DNA of 64,000 bases from positions 32,077 to 96,076 of the forward strand of contig MU129065.1 of the NCBI GenBank assembly GCA_014904985.1, given 5' to 3'. This DNA comes from Hydnum rufescens UP504 (taxonomy: Eukaryota; Basidiomycota; Agaricomycetes; Cantharellales; Hydnaceae). Positions 13,101 through 23,814 of the stretch are shown here, piece by piece (position 1 is the first letter of the stretch; every line of letters starts with the position of its first letter). The notes under the pieces were generated by a model, which saw only the letters and a list, made by a program, of their open reading frames with translations, did not search any database and was not told the DNA's origin. Position numbers and translations under genes: made by a program.

Positions 13101-13657
13101 CCATGCCCAACAGGTCAAAGTACTCAAGGGAGGACTTGTTGCCATTCATCAATAATTGTGCCTTTGGTTCAATGTCCCATATGCACCTTCGCAGATGGGA
13201 TACTTGTGAGTATCTTGAATCCTAGTATGCTGTACATCCATTGACATATAATATATTATCAGCTGGGAAACATGTGGGTGACTTCATAGATTACTCGCTG
13301 ATCGAAAATACTCAAGGCAATATCCTCCTTCAAGTCCACAATATCCAGAAATGGCTCCCCAAGAAATCAGGAGCACCCAGACAAGATCATAGGGTGAGCA
13401 GTTCAAGCAACGATTCTGATCCCCGACGATCATGTTCATACTCAAAATCTCACCAACAGGCACATACACATTCTTGCTCACGCTCTCAGCACCATGTCCA
13501 TCATAGCACCAATAGGCATTCTCGTTCTCATTCCTGCACCTATTCATATTCTCAATCCCACTCTCGACATCAATCTCATAGGCAATCACGCTCTCACTCT
13601 CATTCCCAAGGCTCCGGTGTGACCAGAGCTCCTCGTCAACAGTCACAACCACAATAA
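10106..13657 (+). pseudogene. KDZ-linked family gene B (multi-exon, decayed)
   Basis: Proposed start MSGDSGQVDSS at 10106, with several short introns (for example ending at about 10346 and 10692). Segments: a Gly/Arg/Lys-rich part (GRGRGVKGKGK, about 10435), a His/Cys patch (HGCDHTHGHGHGNC), GNSVGQTNDQLLAYETYDGG, an acidic stretch (about 11740-11800), and a family core with SENAWNAFLHTQWEN (about 12155), AAAKKESLHAALHKK and TEQNCTITGSPELTGALNPF (about 12620-12690). A later exon reads YTLVGWPDKLPIPMPN, followed by an Arg/Ser/His-rich tail. The core aligns in order with gene C (NPWNAYQASYEKD; SKQNALFTGSPVM). In-frame TGA stops at 10732, 10975 and 11820 suggest decay. No function is known to me. 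Confidence 0.5.
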
Positions 13658-13666
13658 AGGGGTGCC

Positions 13667-15163
13667 ATGATGAACAGCAGCCTGGTTTCAGGCAGTATGA
13701 ACCCATCCATTAAATCTTTCATGGTGCCAAGTCAGCAATCAAGTGCCTTATCCATCAATGCCAGTAGTACCACAGGAAGCTCTAGGATGTGCAGTTGGGA
13801 CATGAAGTCGACAACAGGTACTGCATCATCAAACTCAGGCCAGTCACATGCCATGCCTGGCTCCTCTCATGGTTTACCCTCAATTATTGAGGATGACAAG
13901 AGCAACTCATCCCATGCCCTAGATGATCGTGTCCCGCTGCTCCCACCACAATCTCAATTGCAATATTCATTAAGTCATTCACCACCTGTCCCTTCTCATT
14001 TGAAGAGATCTTCCCCATGGCCATCCTTATATCATTCGCAACATTTGTCTTCAAGGGCAAGGTATAGCAACAATCACGATTTCCCATCTGAGGGTGATGA
14101 GCTGCCCCAGACTGAAGATGAATACTGCCATCCAGTGAATTCAGAGGGTAGAGATCCATCATATTATGAGAAGGATGGTGCCAAAGTTTCTCAGTATGTT
14201 GAGGCTGAGGACACAGTTGCTCATGGGAGATCAGCCCCCCAGCCACCTCATCATAACTCTCACAAGCCAACTCATCATAACTCCCATGAGCCAACCCATC
14301 ATAACTCCTGTGAGCCAACTCATCATAACTCCCATGAGCTAACTTGTCATAACTCCTGTGAGCCAACTCATCATAACTCTCATGAGCTGTCTCATTTTGG
14401 CTCTCGCAGACTGCCTCATTTTGGCTCTCACAAACCACCTCGCTCTTGCTCTTGCTCACTGTCTCCTGGCTATCACCAACCACCTCCTTCTGGCTCTTGT
14501 GAATTGTCTCCTGGTTCTCATGAATTGCCTCCTGGTTCTCATGAACTGCCTCCTGGTTCTTGTGAACTGCCTCCTGGCTCTTGTGAACCATCTCGTTTTG
14601 TCTCTCACAAGTCGCCTTGTTACAGTTCTCATGAGCCTTCTCATGGGACTCATGCACCTTCCAGTTCTGGCACCCACAATTCCAGTAAAGTCCCTTTTTG
14701 CAGTCCTGAGAAACCATCTGGCTATGATCAGGGCGAGCCTTCTGACCATTATGATGGTGAGTGCTCTAGCCATGACCGCTGCAAGCTATCTTCCCTTCAC
14801 TCTCACAAACCCTCAGGCTCTGGCTATGCTCATAATCCTAGTGAATATGGACCGTCATATAATGAGCTTTCGAGCATTGATCCCTCTGGCCATGATCATG
14901 AATGCTCTACCCACAATCATCACCACCCTTCTAGCCATGACCACAAATGCAAACATCCTGACCGTGGCCATGATCCCAAACATTCCAACCACAACTGTGA
15001 CCACGACCATGAGTGTGAACACTCTGGCCATGAGTGTGAACATTCTGACCATGAGCATGAATGCTCTGACCGCCACCACAAGTGGGAACATCTTGATTGT
15101 GATCATGGACATTTTGACTGCACCCACGAACATTCTGACATTGACTGTGACCATTCTAACTGA
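13667..15163 (+). CDS. His/Ser-rich repeat protein with His-Asp-Cys-rich C-terminus, unknown
   Basis: This is an unbroken frame of 498 codons with no recognised fold. About 190 residues of mixed Ser-rich sequence come first. Then come 24-bp repeats encoding HHNSHEPT-like octapeptides (about 14250-14400), then 21-bp repeats encoding PPGSHEL-like heptapeptides (about 14500-14590). The last ~90 residues are very rich in His, Asp, Glu and Cys (HDHECEHSGHECEHSDHEHE type). Such a tail could bind divalent metal; that is inference. The minus strand is also open over the repeats because their units are multiples of three. I prefer plus because the frame stays open beyond the repeats, and its composition continues the Ser/His-rich tail of gene B, of which it may be a frameshifted extension. 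Confidence 0.45.
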   Translation: MMNSSLVSGSMNPSIKSFMVPSQQSSALSINASSTTGSSRMCSWDMKSTTGTASSNSGQSHAMPGSSHGLPSIIEDDKSNSSHALDDRVPLLPPQSQLQYSLSHSPPVPSHLKRSSPWPSLYHSQHLSSRARYSNNHDFPSEGDELPQTEDEYCHPVNSEGRDPSYYEKDGAKVSQYVEAEDTVAHGRSAPQPPHHNSHKPTHHNSHEPTHHNSCEPTHHNSHELTCHNSCEPTHHNSHELSHFGSRRLPHFGSHKPPRSCSCSLSPGYHQPPPSGSCELSPGSHELPPGSHELPPGSCELPPGSCEPSRFVSHKSPCYSSHEPSHGTHAPSSSGTHNSSKVPFCSPEKPSGYDQGEPSDHYDGECSSHDRCKLSSLHSHKPSGSGYAHNPSEYGPSYNELSSIDPSGHDHECSTHNHHHPSSHDHKCKHPDRGHDPKHSNHNCDHDHECEHSGHECEHSDHEHECSDRHHKWEHLDCDHGHFDCTHEHSDIDCDHSN

Positions 15164-15891
15164 AAGCGAACATCCTAGACAATTCTCATGAATGTGAGTG
15201 CCCCAGCCACAATTCTCATGGATGCTGATCATATATTCTTGTGAACACCCTAGCCATGATCTTTCTAAATCTTTGCATTGCAGGCCTTTCAATTGTAGAC
15301 TTGCCAAAACTACATGTAAATCATGTATCAACTTTCCCATTTCTTCCACTGTCTATAGATACCTCATTGTGCCATTGTATTTAGCATTCTACTGTACATA
15401 CTTTAATTATCTACCAAATTACAGCTGATTTTTGTTTGCCCGCCTGCCGAGAACCCAAAAACATGATGAATGTGTGAGTGTTGCTGTTCCCTGTCCCATG
15501 TTAGAAGGACATCGCCTGAGCAGTGGCTGTTGTGGAGAGCCATATGAGAATTACTTAGAAAAAACATGAGCAGTGAAGGACCCATAGCATTGGGCACAAT
15601 GAATCATGTATAAGAAGCAAAGCAATAATAATGCTACTAAGACTTTAGTGATGCAACAACTCCCAAGTCGAAAAACAAAAAAAATTCTTCACAGCAATCT
15701 TATGACCCAACCTGCCACCAAAATTTTAATGGCTTCTACATTTTTTTTGGTATCAGAGTGAAGTAAAAAGTATTGCTGTGGTAGGCAAGAAGAATCACTG
15801 ACTTGACTATTCAATTGAGCTGAGTCACGACTAGACTTAATTCAATTGAGCCATGCCATGGCAACAGTGATATACAAAGGAACAAAATATA
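15164..15891. other. Convergent intergenic region between gene B/His-rich ORF and KDZ-2
   Basis: I see no gene. It holds the 3' flanks of two convergent transcription units and some A/T runs near 15670-15760. Confidence 0.4.
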
Positions 15892-16378
15892 TTATTTGTC
15901 CTCAGAGGCATATGTAGAGTCATGAAAGATCAGTCTACTTTCACTACATTCCTCATCCTCATCTATCTTCTTGACTACCTCTGAGACAGCAACAGTTACA
16001 CCGCGATCCTCCATACAGTCCTCACTATCCAAATCAAGCTCATGTGCTGGTGTAGATAGAGAATGAATGGGAATGGCTTCCACTGGCACACTACTACTCG
16101 TTGCAAAATGGACAACAGATTGTAGGTCAGTAGGGTAAGGAAGTTGATGCAGTGAATAATCCCATGTTATTCCAAGTTGTTTAAAGACAGAGAATTTACA
16201 GGAAAGATGAAATTGGAGAGTCGAGTCTGTCTCTATAAGGAGATTAGTTGAAGCTTAAAAACATGTATTTAGCACGTACTTGTATCCTGAATTGTGGTCC
16301 AAAGGGCATGGTGTTCTTCTGCATACCAGATGTGCATATTTGTCACTTCATGCTTGATAATTTCAAGCTCAACTCGAC
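15892..16378 (-). pseudogene. KDZ-2 transposase, 3' part (cut off by the inner element)
   Basis: This is the C-terminal coding part of KDZ-2, whose remainder lies at 32040-36.3 kb. From 16378 downward it reads RVELEIIKHEV, IWYAEEHHALW, a short intron (about 16221-16268), then LQFHLSCKFSVFKQLGITWD and an acidic tail ending YASEDK at 15892. The same order (EL...K.E...W..EE, then a Leu-rich helix with TW, then an acidic tail) occurs in KDZ-1 and KDZ-3. After removal of 16379-32039 and one AACTCGAC, the frame runs ...LDSEGCRVELEIIKHEV without interruption. Confidence 0.85.
16371..16378. repeat. Left 8-bp target-site duplication AACTCGAC (inner element)
   Basis: AACTCGAC at 16371-16378 is repeated at 32040-32047, directly outside the inner element's ends. 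Both copies lie in the KDZ-2 coding region. Confidence 0.85.
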
Positions 16379-16420
16379 CAGGCTGGTCAGACAGTCTTAG
16401 GGGCCTTAAAAGGTATGTCA

Positions 16421-16620
16421 TTTTGATATCTGTATAGTGCCTGATAGGCTTGTATTATGTTTGATATCAAAAAGTGATCAAAAGAGTATTTGATAGCAAA
16501 AGAGTTGGGTTTGAGATCAATTTGAGATCAACTTTGGAACTTGTAGAATTCTGCAATGCTTTACTGTAGTGCAGACGAGACATTTTATTATGCAAAGCAT
16601 TTACATGGTTAAAGGAAATA
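16421..16620. other. Subterminal region of the inner element
   Basis: This is non-coding, with several 'tgatatcaaa'-type words. The same words occur in inverted orientation at 31880-31965 near the other end. They may be subterminal transposase-binding repeats; that is inference. Confidence 0.4.
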
Positions 16621-19600
16621 TTATTCTGAATCCAAATCTAGTTCTACAATTGCTTGGTCCACTGCAGCTATCAAACCAGCTTCCTCCAGCTCAAAGAACT
16701 CCTCCAGCTCACCACCCTCCAAGTCATCATCTGAACTTGCATCAAAATCATCAAGATTCCTTCTACTTTGAGAATTATGGTCCGGGCATGGTGGGGTTGT
16801 AGTGGCAACTAAAGATTCTTGTTCCAATTGCACTCGGACATTAGACCAAACACCATCATGTTGATGTAGCGCCAAAGGCATTCAAACCAAGTCCCAACTT
16901 GGAGCACCAGGAGCAATGGGCACTTGGACTATGTCCTTTTTCCAAGCTGTCATCCAGTCATACAGTTGGCGTGCCCACAGAAGCCCAAAATACGAGACAT
17001 CTTCATCCTTGGATCCCATGAAGAGGTCCATTGCAGCTGAATACTCTTCATGGAACCACGCCCGAAGGTTGGCATGCTCACCCTTGCACCTCTCAAGCTC
17101 CTGCTGGCAGCTGGCCACCTCCTGTGAGATCCAGATACCTTCTTTGACTGAGGGATCTGCCAACCAAGGGGGCACAACTCCATCTGGGAAATCCACAATA
17201 TCGCCTTGAGAATCTTCCCATATATCTTGATCCACATCCAGCTTGTACAGGCCATCCATTGTGAGCATTGGCGGAATGTATGCATCTCTCCGAATACCTC
17301 CCCTTCCCCTAAGTGCAACCAGTTCCTTTAGCCTTGCATTGTATTTCTTTACAGTGGCCTCAATCTCGCTGGATCGGTTTTTCACAGCTTTCTCAACATG
17401 GCCTTTGTCTTCTGGTCCAAGATGCAACTCAAGTTCATGTGGTCCAATGTGGCAAGCTCGAACTTCCTAGCCCTCAGCTTCTTCAGAAGTTGCTCACGAA
17501 GTGCATGGAGGTTCAGCTGAATATTGACCCATTTATCCTTCTTGAGCCTATTTAACTCAGATGCAGATGCATGGTCAGTTAGCCGCAGCTCATCAGTCTT
17601 CTTGTTGATCGTGGTCTCCAATCACCAGATGGCCTCCTTCAGCAGCCTGACTTTTTCCTGCCACTCCACCTGCACTTCATTGCTTTTGTGTCATCTTGGA
17701 CCAAATCATTCCCCTCAGCAATCAAATCCTTGAGATTCCCTTGCTGAGCCTCAAGGGTTGCCGTCAGAGATATGATCCGTTCCACAGCTCAGGCACCTTT
17801 CATCTGAGACTGGCATGAAACAGGTTGGCTGTGATATTCTCGTTGGGCTTTGAACTGCTCCATTAAGTAACTGGGAGAGCGGTCACCGAGCTTCATCTCT
17901 GCCTCTTCTAGGCGGTGCTGCAACTGATCAATTTGACCTTGGAGCCACTTTCCCATTCCCATGTGCTTCCCATCATCAATGTGCTCCACCTGGAGGTCAA
18001 GAATGAAGAGACGCGGGTGATAGCCTGTCACCCACAACCCAGGGATAAGCCTGTGAAGCTCACTCCAAAACTGCTCACACCCTTCGCCATCTGAGAGTCC
18101 CCAGAGCTCTGATTTGCGAGGATGATACCAGAGCTGGCATGCCCATTGATGACTGTATGCATGGAAAATCAAAACCCCCCACTCCAAGCGAGGCAGCCAT
18201 TCCGGCATGAATCTCCACTTTTTCAGAGTCTGGTCCATCTGACAGCCAATGTCATACAGGGCCCCAACTCTCCAGTGACTCAGTACATGCTTCAGGACAG
18301 TCTCCAACAGCACAAAGACATAGAACTGCTTCTCTCCTGCAGTCCACATGCTTGCAACAGCAAGTGGTATGTCATGACGGCACAGTAGAGCTATTACCCC
18401 AGTATCTTCAAAATACTGGGTTGACACCTTGATGTGATCTTCATCTGCAGCAATAAATGGCTGCTGACATGCATCATAGGTCGAGTTTGGTGCATGGAGG
18501 CCTGGTTCCACCGATATCATCCTCCAGGTGATCTGCATAATAATCGGTGCCCTCATTGGCTGTGTGTTTTGGTCCCATGCATGCTGGCCTTGCAGGATGA
18601 GTCTCCAGGATTTTCCTTTCCCAGGACTCCAAATAGTCCCTTGACAACACAATTGTCTTGGGTGAAGTGACTGGGGGATCGCATGCCCCTGTCTCTCCCT
18701 CATGACCATGTCGTCAGTCTTCATTGCGGATCCAGCTTAAGTTGGAAATTTGCATCAATGCAAACTATGAGCTGGACTCTACAAGTTTCATTGCAGTCAG
18801 AATGACTATTATCCCAGCTTGTCACAGATAATAGCCTACTCACGGCATATTACATGTGTCTGTATGATTTCCTCCAAAACAAAGTGGGCATCGCGACCTC
18901 AAGTATTCACTGGGGCAGGTATGGTCGGCAGGAATGAAATTTGAGCAGACGTCAGGAGGCAGATTGGCAGACACATGAGTGAGAATGGTGGCAGGAGCAT
19001 TAACTGAAGCATTTGCTAGGAGTTGAGTTTGCAAACAGCTTCAGATCGCTCTGAACATTGACATATCCCCACTCATGTACTGGTGTTCTCTCGTCCAACT
19101 CTGAGATCAACCCTCTCTTATCATCCTGCACAATTCGAGTAATCTCTGCCCTGACCAACCAAACAAGCACCTGATAGTGCACAAGTGCATTCGCAAAGCG
19201 TCGCCGAAATGAATCTCCTGTTGCAAACTCATACCCATGAGCTTTGAGGTACTTGACCAGAGTTGCGGCCCATGCTCTTTCATTGGGTGCCATATGAAGA
19301 AATAGGGAGGCCACAAATTCGAGCATGTCGAGACTGACTGCCAATGTGGGGAAAAGAGGTGCACATGGGAAGAAACCACACTTCGACAAGCTGGATGGCA
19401 GCCAGACGGCATGGACAGACCATCAGCACAACCTCTTCCAGTTGCTCCATGGAAATGCAGAGAACCCGAAGGGGTCGAGGTGCCCCACATCTACATACTG
19501 CAGGACTATGGGGCTCTTCTGCCGAGAGGTCTGAGAAGCACCCCCAAGCGACCTTCATGTAGGGATGGATAAGGCTGGGTAACACCTCTCTGTTCCATGT

Positions 19601-19941
19601 ATCTGCTTGAGCAAGTTTACGAAGTGCATGCTGAGATCATTTGTCCTTCATTACTTGTATTTTACTCTGGCTCGTTTCAGCTGCATATTGCACATCCACA
19701 TGATCCCAGCTGAAGTACTCGGAACCTGTAAGGGGAGGATCAGGAGGGAATCGAGGCGAGACCAATGTTTCGAGGGAGGGCAAAGGCAAATTGGCAATGT
19801 CTCAGGCAGATGCAGATATAGAAGGGGCCATCATGTGCCTAGGCCTTTTGGATGGAGGGGGCTCATGCTCACTACCTCGATTTGGAGGTAGTTTTTGTTT
19901 TTGGTGTGTTTGTTTCTCCCTCCTCTTCTTGGCAGCCACAG
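16621..19941 (-). pseudogene. KDZ-1 transposase with CxC2-like domain (frameshifted)
   Basis: This is the cut-and-paste transposase of the inner element. The N-terminus is basic (AAKKRREKQTHQKQK, about 19930). Next come WNREVLPSLIHPYM and the CxC2-like cluster (CRCGAPRPLRVLCISM, CPCRLAAIQLV), then APLFPTLAVSLDMLEFVASL and DSFRRRFANALVHYQVLV. The zinc-knuckle-like RCPLCFGG is near 18860. Catalytic candidates are Asp in CIDANFQLK (about 18740-18764), Asp in LYDIGCQ (about 18250) and Glu in DGEGCEQFW (about 18080). The HAYSHQWACQLWYHP block and C-terminal LYKLDVDQDIWED follow, ending in an acidic tail. A frameshift near 19385, TGA at 19637 and frame changes near 18500-18730 make this copy inactive as read. 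Introns were judged by eye. Confidence 0.85.
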
Positions 19942-20089
19942 ACTGCAGCCAACATTATGTGAAAGCAGAGCAAGAAACTCGGAAATGGTATTGATGAGGC
20001 CATACAATAGGAACGAATGATAGGCGAGGTGGCATGTGGGTGAGAAAAAACTTGACAATGGATGGATGGCCGATTCACGCAAGAGACTG

Positions 20090-21470
20090 CACTGCATGAC
20101 TGGCAAGAATAATGGTGACTGCAGGTGAAACTGCGGTGTGACACTACCTGATGCTTTGAGATGGTGACAGGGTAGTGAGAAAAAACTCGAAAAAAGAGCT
20201 GGTTCACGCAAGAGATGCACAGATAATGGCAACTGCAGATGAAACTGCAGTGTGACACTACCCGATGCTTTGAGGGAGGGTGACAGGATGATGTACAGGT
20301 GAGGTAACGCTTGAAAAAAGAGCTAGTTCACACAAGAGATGGCACAGATAGTGGCAACTGCAGACAGAACTGCAGTGTGACACTACCCAATGCTTTGAGA
20401 GAGGGTGATGAGATGATGTATGGGTGAGATAAAAAAGAGCTGGTTCACACAAGAGGTGGCACAGATAGTGGCGACTGCAGATGGAACTGTGGTGTGACAC
20501 TACCCGATGCTTTGAGAGAGGGTGATGAGATGGTGTATGGGCGAGATAACAGTCGAAAAAAAGAGCTGGTTCACTCAAGAGATGGCACAGATAGTGGTGA
20601 CTGCAGACAAAACTGTGGTGTGACACTACCCAATGCTTTGAGAGAGGGTGATGAGATGATGTATGGGTGAGATAAAAAAGAGCCGGTTCGCAGCAAGAGG
20701 TGGCACGGATAGTGGCGACTGTGGACAAAACTGTGGTGTGACACTACCTGATGCTTTGAGGGAGGGTGACGAGATGATGTATGGGCAAGATAACAGTTGA
20801 AAAAAAGAGCTGGTTCGCTCGAGAGATGGCACGGATAGTGGCAACTGCAGACAAAACCGCGGTGTGACACTACCCAATGCTTTGAGAGAGGGTGACGAGA
20901 TGATGTATGGGTGAGATATAAAAGAGCTGGTTCGCACAAGAAGTGGCATGGATAGTGGCAACTGCGGACAAAACCGCGGTGACACTACCCAGTGCCTTGA
21001 GAGAGGGCGATGAGGTGACGTGTGAGCGAGATAATGCTCAGAAAAAAGAGCTGGTTTGTGTAATAAATAGCATGGATAGTGGTGACTGCAGTTGAAACTG
21101 CAGTGTGACACTACCCGGTGCCTTGAGGAGGGTGATGAGGTGATGTGTGAGTGAGATAATGCTTGAACAAACAGAGGATCCATGCAAGAGATGGCACGGA
21201 TAGTGGTGACTGCAAAACTGTGGTGTGACACTACCCAGTGCCTTGAGAGAGGGCGACGAGGTGACGGGTGAGTGAGATAATGTTCAAAAACAACAGAGGA
21301 TCTGTGCAAGAACACAAATAGTGGTGACTGCAGTCAAAACTGCAGTGTGACACTACCCAGTGCCTTGAGTGAGATAACACTGGAAAAAAACAGGGGATCT
21401 GCACAAGAGAAGGCACAACTCAGTCAAAACTGTAGTGTGACACTACCCGGTGCCTTGAGAGAGAGCAGCA
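20090..21470. repeat. Satellite array, ~122-bp monomer with ~244-bp dimeric order
   Basis: About 12 copies carry gtgtgacactacc at 20136, 20250, 20374, 20492, 20618, 20736, 20862, about 20978, 21102, 21223, 21344 and 21435. From 20374 the spacing alternates near 118 and 126. Two monomer types alternate: one with 'gataacagtcgaaaaaaag', one with 'gagataaaaaag'. The array lies just upstream of KDZ-1. Long minus-strand frames through it (SVTPQF...PLSVP) are by-products of repetition. Confidence 0.9.
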
Positions 21471-21679
21471 ATGTCACATCGACATTACTATTAATAATAT
21501 TGCACATCGTGACAAATCTGTATGCTACATTTTTGTGCGGGAATGAGTGGAATGATAGCACCAGGACATCATGCAGGTGGGGAAGTGGCGAAGGTGGGAA
21601 AAGAAAGGCCATTAAAAGAAAGGGGGTACAGTAGAAAGGGGTGGAAAGAAGGGGCCATGGATTTGAAAAGGGCCGTAGC

Positions 21680-23814
21680 TCAAGGAATAAAATACTGTTG
21701 GGGTAGACAATGTATGCAGACACCATCAATCGTGCCCTTCACACTTGCATCACTGCCCCCATTGGACCAAACCAGAACCATGGGGTCCTGGTGTTTCTTC
21801 TGAAACTTCGGAAACCTCAATTGCATTGTTGCAGAAGCTAAATCAGTTGAGCTAGATTCAGCACTCGAAGCCACATTGGTGGCAGGTGATTTCCCCTCGC
21901 TCCATACATGCTTTGCAGTAGAGTCCTTTTCCACAGACTTGGTCACCTTCTGCTTCGAGTTCAACGTCTCGATTGGGCGAACACGGGGCGGCTCCTTTCT
22001 GTCATCCACAAGCTCCACTTGGGGAATGCCACTGGATTACTTGCCAAAGATGAAGGCCTTTGATACACCCCGGAGTGCAGCCATCCCATGTCTTGACAAA
22101 GGCACTCTCGGTCCTTAGGGTCTCTGGCGATGGCTGCCAATGACTTGGTAGAGTTGCCCCTCCTCGTCATCGTCAAAAACCACTTGATTTGATTGTCCTT
22201 GAGGCATTCAAACCCCCACAATCAAAGTTGTTTTTCTGAATTAGGCATACATTCCGACACCATGATTGGTATGTTGGGTTTGCCTTTGAGAATGGTTGAA
22301 TACGGATGTACACCAATGAATGACATTTTCGCATGTTCGACAGAATCAGAAGACACCTCAAGAACAAGGGCTGATAACTGGATGTGTTTTCGAGAATGAG
22401 AATTGAAACCAAAAGAGAGCGCAGTGCAGAACGTACTGAATATTGGCCCCAAACTGATACCAGTTGGACCTCAGCTATTATGCACCATCCTACCAGCATA
22501 CCTAATCCCTTCAAAAACAGCTTCTCTTTGCGGTCGATCCAATGGTTGGGTTGAAATCCACTGTCCATAAGGGGGACACCCATGCAAACGAAGAGATTGG
22601 ATAACTCGACCATCACGAGAAACAAGGGGCTAATGCGAAGCAGTGAATTTTGCACTGAGCCTGGGCTCATGGTAGATTCTCAGACTTCAAGGAGAGTACT
22701 GTATGGTAGAGTGTAGATGGCCTGAAGTCAAGAAAGAATTTTGAATCCGAACTGATCCAAAACAGAAAACCAGACTGAGCTAGGTTGATGAAATAATGTA
22801 CATACCATACAGCTCGCAAACAATTTTGGAATCCAATACACCCATTCTGCTCAAATTCTACTGAAGAAAAAGCTGTGGAAGCCATACCAGAATCCAGTCC
22901 ACCCACATAGGAACCAGAACCACCATCTCTGCTCATTGTAAAGAATGAAGCAGAAATCCTCAAATTAGGGGTCTCCTCAAGGTAAACACACATTACTGAA
23001 TATTCAATTTCCTCTTTTATTTAAAAAAAAGATAACAACAAAATTAGAATTGGTTGCTACAGTATATACTTGACTGTGGACTTCCAAATCCTCAGTGGAT
23101 AGTGGAGCGCAAAAAAACAACAGGTGAACATCCACCATTTGCCACTGACTTGCTCGTGACTGTTAATGTCTTGGGGTTTGCTGTTCCCTCGGACCTACAC
23201 TCAGACCCCAGCATGGAACAGTGGATGAAGCCACAAAACTGGAGAATGATCAATCGATGACAAAGGTGAAGCTGGGGGATAACTGCAAGTGTGGGAGGGG
23301 AAATACAGGTGATCACTTGTTCCATGGTCTCTGAATGGTGGGGCATCTGGGTCAGGGTGTTTCTTCGGCATCCGATTCCCATAGGGGGATGGGTGAGAGG
23401 TTGTCCTGGACGTCGAATGAAAAGTTCAAGAGGGAGTTGGGTATATGTTCATACTGAGTAGTCATAGAAAGCCTGGATGGCTACAGGGTCCTGTGGAGGC
23501 TTGAATGCTACAGGGCAGATTTAAGAATCATGTACACCCAAATATGTTCATGAGCACCTACAAGAAGTTGGTATCCACCCCTGCTTGCTTTGTTGAATGA
23601 TATCCAATGCCTCTTTCCAAAGAGCATAATACCTGCGCATGACCTCCCTGCCAGCATCCTCCTCCCAGTCAGCGATGTACACTTGTGGTTCATGAGCTTG
23701 TGAGAACTCAAAGTGTGTAGAAGGGACAGTGGACACGATACCAGAGAGGCTACTTCCCAAGGAATATGGTGATGAGTAGAGTCCAGGGACTTCTTCTGCA
23801 ATCATCTCGACCAT
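21680..23814 (-). pseudogene. Unknown minus-strand gene G of the inner element
   Basis: I do not recognise this gene. Read from the 5' end: an exon with YIADWEEDAGREVMRRYYAL, then KEALDIIQQSKQGW (about 23580-23690); a middle part with frames that change often (22.2-23.4 kb); then HPYSTILKGKPNIPIMVSEC, WFLTMTRRGNSTKSLAAIAR and ELVDDRKEPPRVRPIETLN (21.7-22.3 kb). Blocks of protein-like composition separated by short stop-rich gaps suggest a multi-exon gene, perhaps decayed. It is divergent from gene E, with about 400 bp between them. Confidence 0.35.

Noticed and set aside
14358..15349. Overlapping plus and minus open frames opposite the His-rich ORF
   Set aside because: Repeat units of 21 and 24 bp keep other frames open. 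Only the His-rich frame extends well beyond the repeats.
20258..21315. Minus-strand proteins SVTPQF...PLSVPSLE across the satellite
   Set aside because: They follow the tandem repeat and change frame between monomers; no non-repeat conservation is visible.
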